The notes under the pieces were generated by a model. The model worked only from the letters and a program-made list of their open reading frames with translations, searched no databases and had not been told where the DNA came from. DNA of 10,963 nt from an uncultured Actinomycetes bacterium (lineage in GTDB: Bacteria; Actinomycetota; Thermoleophilia; Solirubrobacterales; Solirubrobacteraceae). Shown here one piece after another: positions 6,594-10,963 of this stretch; within the stretch, counting starts at the first letter, position 1; each line of letters opens with the position of its first letter. The DNA is taken from the NCBI GenBank assembly GCA_937888775.1, contig CALAQT010000353.1, positions 1 to 10,963 of the forward strand, read 5' to 3'. A program made the position numbers and the translations under genes.

Positions 6594-7082
6594 TCAACGA
6601 TGAAATCCAGTGGAGAAGCGCGGCGAGGCGGGAGCCGAAGCGGCTTCGATCGATCCGGGAGCGTGAGGGCGCTCGGGCAGTTGGGCGCCCTCGAGGTCAA
6701 AACGCATCCGCACCTCGACCCCCCCGCACGAGCGGGGGACGATCGAGAAATCTTCGGTGAGCTGGGCGATCAGTCCCAATCCCAGCCCAAGCCCAGGGCG
6801 GTCCGCCCGCGGCTCCAAGCCGCAGCCCTCGTCGGCGATCAGGATCCACAGCTCCTCGGAGACGACCGCGGCGCTGACATGGATCTGGCCGGGTTCGTCG
6901 CGGTAGGCGTGGACCACGGCGTTGGTCAGCGCTTCGGAGCTCGCCAGACGAACGGCCTCCAGCTGCTGCGCATTGGCGCCCGAGGCCAAGGCAAAGGCAG
7001 TCAACTCACGACGCGCCACGTGGACGGAATCGGCCACCGCCGGGTAGCTCGTGCTCAGACCGTCGTTCGCAAAGTCAGCCAT
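6594..7082 (-). CDS. RsbW-like ATP-binding regulator (anti-sigma factor / serine kinase fold)
   Basis: This small protein has the HATPase_c fold used by anti-sigma factors such as RsbW and SpoIIAB, which bind a sigma factor and phosphorylate an anti-anti-sigma partner. I chose the ATG at 7080-7082 because AAGGG lies 5 nt upstream; a GTG two codons earlier is possible. The product is 162 aa. The N box is LASSEALTNAVVHAY (E50, N54, H58), the G1 box IADEGCGLEP (D84, G86, G88) and the G2 lid GLGLGLGLIAQL (97-108). The last 30 residues are Pro/Ala-rich and not conserved. No sigma factor, STAS-domain antagonist or phosphatase is next to it, so it is an orphan regulator here, and its partner may be encoded elsewhere. 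It stands alone on the minus strand between two plus-strand operons. Confidence 0.86.
   Translation of the reverse strand: MADFANDGLSTSYPAVADSVHVARRELTAFALASGANAQQLEAVRLASSEALTNAVVHAYRDEPGQIHVSAAVVSEELWILIADEGCGLEPRADRPGLGLGLGLIAQLTEDFSIVPRSCGGVEVRMRFDLEGAQLPERPHAPGSIEAASAPASPRFSTGFHR
6721..6738. repeat. GC-only hairpin inside the RsbW-like coding region
   Basis: CCCCCGC and GCGGGGG form a perfect 7-bp stem around the tetraloop ACGA, within the part of the gene encoding the last beta strands (around SCGG, residues 118-121). It could be a chance product of GC-rich coding sequence or a pause site in the mRNA. There is no T-tract. Confidence 0.4.
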
Positions 7083-7089
7083 CTTCACC

Positions 7090-7120
7090 CTTGACGTACC
7101 CCCATCGCGTGATCGTCAAG
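7090..7120. promoter_or_regulatory. Inverted repeat at the RsbW-like gene promoter
   Basis: CTTGACG (7090-7096) and CGTCAAG (7114-7120) are perfect 7-bp arms separated by 17 bp, beginning 8 bp upstream of the chosen start. Read on the minus strand, the distal arm contains TTGACG, a good -35 hexamer; TACGTC 15 bp later is a poor -10. The arms could be a dimeric activator or repressor site, or a promoter that happens to be symmetrical. Confidence 0.4.
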
Positions 7121-7131
7121 CCACCGGATCT

Positions 7132-7148
7132 CTTAGCGCCGCGCTGAG
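7132..7148. repeat. Near-perfect 17-bp palindrome
   Basis: CTTAGCGC and GCGCTGAG flank a single C and match in 7 of 8 positions. The TTAGCG half resembles that of the LacI-type operator at 2668-2679, but the centre is different. It lies between the two divergent genes, about 50 bp upstream of the RsbW-like start. An operator role is only a possibility. Confidence 0.3.
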
Positions 7149-7179
7149 ACGGAGTCGCCGTGGCCCGTTTGCTGGGTTG

Positions 7180-7224
7180 GGTTGCGCGCCTAGCTGCTCT
7201 GTCCGCAGAACGATACGCGCAACC
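7180..7224. repeat. Stem-loop with 9-bp arms upstream of the PHA operon
   Basis: GGTTGCGCG (7180-7188) and CGCGCAACC (7216-7224) are perfectly complementary and enclose 27 nt. Inside is a smaller CTGC/GCAG stem (7194-7197 with 7205-7208) around a 7-nt loop. It lies in the non-coding stretch between the RsbW-like gene and phaE, upstream of the candidate promoter, so it may be a protein-binding site and not part of the PHA mRNA. It has no T-tract and no resemblance I know to a named riboswitch. Confidence 0.5.
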
Positions 7225-7275
7225 GCGGCCGCCAAGATCGCATCGCCTACCTCGGCCGACTGGCGTGCGTCGCTA

Positions 7276-7304
7276 TTGCGTGGCTCGGGCCGGGGGCGTA
7301 CGCT
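7276..7304 (+). promoter_or_regulatory. Candidate promoter of the PHA operon
   Basis: TTGCGT (7276-7281) and TACGCT (7299-7304) are separated by exactly 17 bp, fitting a primary-sigma promoter with TTGnnn and TAnnnT. It points at the phaE-like gene, giving a leader of about 80 nt. It is the best such pair I see in the 301-307 bp gap, but GC-rich promoters are poorly predicted by eye. Confidence 0.4.
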
Positions 7305-7389
7305 CGGACGGTCGTCTGAATCGTGACCTTGCGTGAGGCAACCTAGGACATGAGCCGCAGCAAACGGGTACCCAAAGAGCAGGAGAGGC

Positions 7390-7800
7390 ATGGCTGACCG
7401 TAGCAACCAGCAGCGCAGCGACCAGGATTCACCTTCGCCCGAGCAACAGGTTCGGGCGCTCTACGAGCAGGCCGAGTCGCGTACCGCGCAGGCGTTCGAC
7501 GAACTCGTCTCCAAGCCTAGCTTCGGCCTGGTGATGGCCCGCAGCGCGGAGAACATTGCCGCACTGACGCGGATCGGCGCGGACCTCGCCGATACGGTGT
7601 TGCGCAACCTGCGGATCGCCGGACGGGCGGACGTGACCAGGCTGGCCCGGCAGCTACATCGGACCGAGGACAAGCTCGAGCGGGTGCTGCAGGAGATCGA
7701 GGCACTCCGCGACGAGATGGTCGAGCGCAACGCCAGTTCCTCTGGCAACGGCAGCGACCCGAGCCGGCCGGTGCGCCGGCGCCCGGAGGCCAAGCGATGA
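7390..7800 (+). CDS. Small PhaE-like subunit of PHA synthase
   Basis: This 136-aa, mostly helical, charged protein starts at an ATG preceded by AGGAGAGG. It has a polar N-terminus (1-20), helices around 21-75 (including SFGLVMARSAENIAALTRIG), and NLRIAGRADVTRLARQLHRT leading into EDKLERVLQEIEALRDEM, a coiled-coil-like heptad segment at about 92-110. A basic Ser/Arg-rich tail follows. The 'R-DV-RLARQLHR-EDKLERVLQEIE' block resembles the C-terminal region of PhaE/PhaR subunits, which pair with class III/IV PhaC and activate it. At 136 aa it is far shorter than the PhaE proteins I recall (over 300 aa). Its stop overlaps the phaC start as ATGA, so the two are probably made in fixed ratio. A granule-binding phasin is the main alternative. 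The identification rests mostly on context and the C-terminal pattern. Confidence 0.65.
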   Translation: MADRSNQQRSDQDSPSPEQQVRALYEQAESRTAQAFDELVSKPSFGLVMARSAENIAALTRIGADLADTVLRNLRIAGRADVTRLARQLHRTEDKLERVLQEIEALRDEMVERNASSSGNGSDPSRPVRRRPEAKR

Positions 7801-8855
7801 ATGTGCTCGAGCGTCTGGCCAGATCCCCTCTGAACGCGCTCGAGTTCGCCAACATCGTGCTGACCACCGACGACGCGGTGGTGGGAGCCACTCCGCGCGA
7901 CGTCATCTGGACTCATCGGGGCACGACGCTGTACCGCTACCGCTCGTCCGAGCGCCGGTATCCGGTGCCGCTGCTGCTGGTGTTCGCACTGATCAACCGT
8001 CCGGAGATCTTCGACCTGCGTCCCGGCAGCTCGCTGGTCGAGTACCTGCTCGACGAGGGCTTTGACCTGTTCCTCGTCGATTGGGGGGTACCCGACGAGG
8101 AGGATGCCGAGATGGGACTCGACGACTACATCTGCGACGAGCTTGACTGGGCGGTGCGTGAGACGCTGCGCGCGAGCGGCGCCGACGAGCTGACGCTGCT
8201 GGGATGGTGCATCGGGGCGACCTTGTGCGCGATGTACTGCGGGCTGGACCGCGGCGAGGAACGAACCGCCGTCAGGAACCTCGCCCTGCTGACGATGCCG
8301 GTCGACGGGCGCGGCTCGGGCTACGCGGCTTGGGTGGGCGATCCGGAGTTCGACGTCGAGCAGGTCGCCGAGGCCTGGCGCGTGCTCCCAGGATCCTCGG
8401 TCGATTTCGCCAACAAGCTGCTCAAGCCGGTGACCAACTTCTTCACCACCTACCGGCGGCTGTGGCAGGGCGTCGAGGAGGGTGCATCGCGCCGGGAGGC
8501 CTACCAGCCGATGGCCAAGTGGGTGACGGACAATCCCCCGTTTCCCGGCCGAGCCTGGGCCCAGTGGATTCCGATGATGTACCGCGACGCAGCACTCGTC
8601 TCGGGCTCGGTGAGACTGCGTGGCCGGCGAGTCGATCTCGGCCGAGTCGATCAAAACCTGATGGTCGTCACCGCCGGATCCGATCACATCGCCCCGCGGC
8701 CCGGGACGATGCCGCTGTTTGACCTCGTCTCCAGCCAGGACGTGACGCACATGGCCCGCCCCGGAGGCCACATCGGCCTGATCGCCGGCTCTGCCGCGCG
8801 GAAGGAGCTGTGGCCCGAGATGGCGGCCTGGCTGAGCGAGCGCTCAGAGCGCTGA
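7797..8855 (+). CDS. phaC: Class III-type poly(3-hydroxyalkanoate) synthase catalytic subunit
   Basis: It polymerises (R)-3-hydroxyacyl-CoA into polyhydroxyalkanoate at the granule surface. The start is the ATG of the ATGA overlap, with GGAGG 7 nt upstream. The product is 352 aa, the short length of class III/IV synthases (class I/II are nearly 600). It is an alpha/beta hydrolase. LLGWCIGATL is the modified lipase box with the nucleophile Cys (C138), AGSDHI holds the catalytic Asp (D296), and GGHIGL the catalytic His (H325). Spacing fits the C149-D302-H331 triad known from Allochromatium PhaC as I recall it. Other family marks are the early LLLVFALINRPEIFDL strand, VEYLLDEGFDLFLVDWG, LLTMPVD and the conserved WVTDNPPFPG segment. 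Its partner would be the small gene just upstream. A 50-bp gap separates it from the reductase that supplies its monomer. Confidence 0.92.
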   Translation: MNVLERLARSPLNALEFANIVLTTDDAVVGATPRDVIWTHRGTTLYRYRSSERRYPVPLLLVFALINRPEIFDLRPGSSLVEYLLDEGFDLFLVDWGVPDEEDAEMGLDDYICDELDWAVRETLRASGADELTLLGWCIGATLCAMYCGLDRGEERTAVRNLALLTMPVDGRGSGYAAWVGDPEFDVEQVAEAWRVLPGSSVDFANKLLKPVTNFFTTYRRLWQGVEEGASRREAYQPMAKWVTDNPPFPGRAWAQWIPMMYRDAALVSGSVRLRGRRVDLGRVDQNLMVVTAGSDHIAPRPGTMPLFDLVSSQDVTHMARPGGHIGLIAGSAARKELWPEMAAWLSERSER

Positions 8856-8905
8856 GCGCAGGCGCAGGGAGGGCGCTGACGGGAAAACGACACAGGAGAG
8901 GAATC

Positions 8906-9766
8906 ATGAGCACCGATATCACGTCAAGCGAATCCGAGCAGGATGCTCCTCCGGAGACCGGGAGCTTTCCGGGACGCCACCGCCGGCCACGGATGCACGG
9001 CCGGGTGGTCTTTGTCACCGGCGGCACCCGCGGGATCGGGGCGGCGATCTCCCGCAGCTTCGCCGAGCAGAACGCGATCGTGGCGGCCGGCTACGGACGG
9101 GATGCCGAGCATGCCAATGCGCTGCTGGAGGAGCTGCGCGAAGGCGGCACCACGGCCAGCGTCCACCAGGGCAACGTCGGCTCGGCGGAGGATTGCCGCC
9201 GCACGATCGCCGAGGTGATCGAGCGCCACGGGCGCCTCGACGTGCTGGTCAACAACGCCGGCATCACGATCGACAAGACGGTGCTGAAGATGAGCGACGA
9301 GGACTGGTACAAGGTGCTCGCGGTCAACCTGTCCGGCGCCTTCTTCATGTCGCAGGCCGTGCTACCGCACATGATCGAGCGCGGCTCAGGCCGGATCATC
9401 AACATCTCCTCGATCATCGGGGAGACCGGCAACATCGGCCAGGCCAACTACGCCGCGTCTAAGTCGGGACTGTTTGGTCTGACCAAGACGCTGGCCCGGG
9501 AGGCGGCCCAGCAGCTCGCGCGCGGGGGCAAGCAGACCGGCGACTCGATCGGCGTCACGGTCAATACGGTGGCGCCCGGGTTCATCGCCACCGAGATGCT
9601 GGAGCACGTACCCGAGAAGGTGCTTGAAAAGATCAAGGCGCAGATCCCGGTCGGGAGGCTGGGCCGCCCGGACGAGATCGCCCGGGTCGTGCACTTCCTC
9701 GCCGCGGACCAGTCGTCCTACATCACGGGAGCGACCTGGGGGGTGAACGGCGGCCAGGACATGTAA
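8906..9766 (+). CDS. Acetoacetyl-CoA reductase-type SDR (PhaB/FabG-like)
   Basis: It is expected to reduce acetoacetyl-CoA with NADPH to (R)-3-hydroxybutyryl-CoA, the PhaC substrate. The start at 8906 follows AGGAGAGG; an open frame from 8810 would run back into phaC. The product is 286 aa, longer than the usual 245-250. It carries about 30 extra polar residues before the Rossmann fold (RMHGRVVFVTGGTRGIG), with the TGGTRGIG cofactor loop at 38-45. NNAG is at 116-119, and the catalytic tetrad is complete: N141, S169, Y182, K186. A second addition of about 8-10 residues (around ARGGKQTGDSIG, 205-216) precedes VTVNTVAPGFIATEML. Context makes the PhaB role more likely than a fatty-acid FabG, but the sequence alone cannot separate them. 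It is transcribed with phaC. Confidence 0.86.
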   Translation: MSTDITSSESEQDAPPETGSFPGRHRRPRMHGRVVFVTGGTRGIGAAISRSFAEQNAIVAAGYGRDAEHANALLEELREGGTTASVHQGNVGSAEDCRRTIAEVIERHGRLDVLVNNAGITIDKTVLKMSDEDWYKVLAVNLSGAFFMSQAVLPHMIERGSGRIINISSIIGETGNIGQANYAASKSGLFGLTKTLAREAAQQLARGGKQTGDSIGVTVNTVAPGFIATEMLEHVPEKVLEKIKAQIPVGRLGRPDEIARVVHFLAADQSSYITGATWGVNGGQDM

Positions 9767-9770
9767 CGCC

Positions 9771-9776
9771 TATCCT
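9771..9776 (+). promoter_or_regulatory. Candidate -10 element for a leaderless XRE transcript
   Basis: TATCCT (TAnnnT) ends 8 nt before the ATG of the regulator gene at 9785, which lacks a Shine-Dalgarno in the 18-bp gap after the reductase stop. The arrangement mirrors that before tatA and suggests an internal promoter that starts at or near the ATG. No -35 is evident. The alternative is translation by coupling from the upstream gene. Confidence 0.35.
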
Positions 9777-9784
9777 GCGCTGCG

Positions 9785-10165
9785 ATGGCCCACCGTTCAG
9801 CCGCAGCGCTGGGAGAGATCATCCGCCAGCAGCGAGAGCTCGCGGAGCTTTCGATGCGCCAGTTCGCGGAGCTGGCGGGGATCTCCAACCCATATCTGTC
9901 CCAGATCGAGCGCGGGCTGCGCGCGCCGTCGGAGCAGGTGCTCGACGGTATCGCCAACGCGCTGAAGAGCTCCGCCGACGCGCTCTACAAGCAGGCGGGA
10001 GTGGCGCCACCAGGCGAGGAGCCGGCCGATCGCGCAGTGCTGGAGGCGATCGCTGGCGACCCACGCCTCACGGCGCGCCAGCGGGCGGCGCTGCGAGAGG
10101 TCTACGAGGCGTTCATCGGAGCCGCACCGCGGCGACGAAGACGAGCGGAAGGAGCGGAGCGATGA
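9785..10165 (+). CDS. XRE-family helix-turn-helix regulator of the PHA locus
   Basis: This 126-aa cytoplasmic DNA-binding protein has one Cro/CI-type helix-turn-helix domain covering about residues 8-65. The two core helices are SMRQFAELAGIS (23-34) and NPYLSQIERG (35-44), followed by RAPSEQVLDGIANAL and DALYKQAGV. The C-terminal half has a helix (LTARQRAALREVYEAF, about 95-112) and ends in an Arg-rich tail. There is no ligand-binding domain. In other actinobacteria, similar small XRE proteins stand next to phasin or heparin-binding haemagglutinin genes (for instance mycobacterial Rv0474, from memory), so control of granule genes is plausible. No target site is identified here. The TGA stop overlaps the next gene's ATG (ATGA). 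Confidence 0.92.
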   Translation: MAHRSAAALGEIIRQQRELAELSMRQFAELAGISNPYLSQIERGLRAPSEQVLDGIANALKSSADALYKQAGVAPPGEEPADRAVLEAIAGDPRLTARQRAALREVYEAFIGAAPRRRRRAEGAER

Positions 10166-10905
10166 GTGATGGGCGAGCGGCTCTGGTGACGGGCGCGGCC
10201 GGCGGGATCGGTCGCGCGGTCACGGCCCGGCTGGTGGCCGACGGGATCGACGTGCTGGCTGTCGATCTGCACCCTGACCCAGACGGACCAGGTTTCCCCT
10301 ACGAGGCCGATCTGACCGATGCGGAATCCAACGCCGGGGCGGTGGCGGCCGCGCTACAGCGCTTCGGCCGGTTGGACATAGTGGTTCCCAACGCCGGCCT
10401 GCAGCACGTGGCCGCGATCGATGAGTTCCCCGTCGAGCGCTGGAACACGATCGTCGCCGTGCTGCTGACCAGCCCGTTCCTGCTCGCCAAACACGCCTGG
10501 CCGGCGTTGAAGGAGAGCCCGGCGGGACGCTTTATCGCGATCGCCTCGGTGCACGGTCTCGTCGCCTCGCCCTACAAGGCCGCCTACGTGTCAGCCAAGC
10601 ACGGACTGCTGGGTCTGGTCAAGACGCTCGCGCTCGAAGGTGCCGGCCTGGGCATCACGGCCACGGCCGTGTGCCCAGGATACGTGCGCACGCCGCTGGT
10701 GGAGAAGCAGATCGCCGACCAGGCCCGGGTGCACGGGCTGTCGGAGGAGGATGTGCTCGAGCAGGTGATCCTCGCGCCCCACGCGGTCAAGGAGCTGATC
10801 GAGCCCGACGAGGTGGCCGAGGTGGTTTGGTTTCTGGCCAGCCCCGCCGGGCGCGCCTTCACGGGCGCGCCGGTGACGCTGGACCAAGGCTGGACGGCGC
10901 GTTAG
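10162..10905 (+). CDS. bdhA: 3-hydroxybutyrate dehydrogenase (SDR family)
   Basis: It interconverts (R)-3-hydroxybutyrate and acetoacetate with NAD, allowing the cell to use monomer released from PHA. The start is the ATG of the ATGA overlap, after AAGGAGCGGAG. The product is 247 aa. It shows TGAAGGIG (10-17), NAGLQHVAAIDEFP, IASVHGLVASPYKAAYVSAKHG, CPGYVRTPLVEKQI and a C-terminal DQGWTA. The residues known to bind substrate in this family line up with the Pseudomonas fragi enzyme numbering as I remember it: Q81, H131, K139 and Q183, with S129, Y142 and K146 for catalysis. The tetrad Asn is replaced by Leu (L101, in VAVLLTSPF). Function is otherwise well supported. It is the last gene of the PHA operon and is coupled to the XRE regulator. 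Confidence 0.92.
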   Translation: MSDGRAALVTGAAGGIGRAVTARLVADGIDVLAVDLHPDPDGPGFPYEADLTDAESNAGAVAAALQRFGRLDIVVPNAGLQHVAAIDEFPVERWNTIVAVLLTSPFLLAKHAWPALKESPAGRFIAIASVHGLVASPYKAAYVSAKHGLLGLVKTLALEGAGLGITATAVCPGYVRTPLVEKQIADQARVHGLSEEDVLEQVILAPHAVKELIEPDEVAEVVWFLASPAGRAFTGAPVTLDQGWTAR

Positions 10906-10913
10906 TCGCTAAC
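10901..10913. repeat. 13-bp palindrome at the bdhA stop codon
   Basis: GTTAG and CTAAC flank TCG and include the TAG stop. The half-sites are those of the LacI-type operator at 2668-2679, but the centre is three bases, not two, so the usual repressor spacing is off by one. It may be a regulatory site for a following gene or chance. In the 50 bp to the window end I see only a purine-rich GGGAGGGG (10924-10931) and no supported gene. Confidence 0.3.
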
Positions 10914-10963
10914 CTCGATCCTCGGGAGGGGTAAGCAGCCGGTGCCGAAGACGGGCTGACCGC

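Noticed and set aside
7350..7397. 15-codon upstream ORF overlapping the phaE-like start
   Set aside because: No convincing ribosome-binding site, and the frame is too short to distinguish from chance.
7116..7406. 96-codon minus-strand frame across the intergenic gap
   Set aside because: No family features or ribosome-binding site, and it crosses the phaE start and the candidate promoter.
7461..8771. 436-codon open frame on the minus strand opposite phaE and phaC
   Set aside because: Arg/Gln/His-rich composition with no motifs, lying opposite two well supported genes; such long shadows are expected in GC-rich coding sequence.
8810..8905. Upstream start of the PhaB-like gene at 8810
   Set aside because: It lies inside phaC and lacks a Shine-Dalgarno; 8906 has AGGAGAGG.

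Overview
The window is GC-rich (roughly two thirds G+C by eye) and densely coded, with 12 protein genes. It looks like an actinobacterial chromosome. The evidence is GTG starts, ATGA overlaps, a Tat-type lipoprotein signal on the sugar-binding protein, a TatA of actinobacterial style and a RsbW-type kinase fold. Thermoleophilia (Solirubrobacterales) is my best guess, but that is an impression from protein style and not a proof. I saw no tRNA, rRNA, CRISPR array, insertion sequence or phage gene.

The left half (1-6506) is a sugar-use region. A Tat-exported RbsB-like ABC binding lipoprotein (57-1205, minus) lies downstream of a LacI-family repressor (1456-2535, minus). The repressor is divergent from a xylulokinase (2762-4246, plus). 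A perfect 12-bp LacI-type palindrome sits between the divergent genes, and an imperfect copy overlaps the repressor's stop codon, upstream of the binding-protein gene. The simplest reading is a pentose regulon in which one repressor controls uptake and phosphorylation. Xylulokinase converges on a galactokinase (4243-5274, minus), and the two stop codons share CTAG. Divergent from galK, with only 17 bp between start codons, is tatA (5292-5513), followed by a Gfo/Idh/MocA dehydrogenase of the dihydrodiol/D-xylose dehydrogenase type (5535-6506).

The middle (6507-7389) holds a RsbW-like ATP-binding protein on the minus strand and a 301-307 bp intergenic stretch rich in inverted repeats. That stretch includes a 9-bp-arm stem-loop and a plausible promoter for the next operon.

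The right half (7390-10905, all plus) is a compact polyhydroxyalkanoate (PHA) operon. In order it has a very small PhaE-like synthase subunit, a class III-type PhaC with a Cys-Asp-His triad, an acetoacetyl-CoA reductase-type SDR (PhaB-like), an XRE-family regulator, and a 3-hydroxybutyrate dehydrogenase. PHA synthesis and use of the depolymerised monomer are thus encoded together. Two start pairs overlap as ATGA. No thiolase (phaA) or depolymerase is in the window.

I found no clearly new system. The points most worth a second look are the minimal PhaE/PhaC pair, the missing tetrad Asn in the hydroxybutyrate dehydrogenase, the paired LacI-type operators with a 21-bp tandem repeat beside them, and two possible leaderless starts (tatA and the XRE gene).
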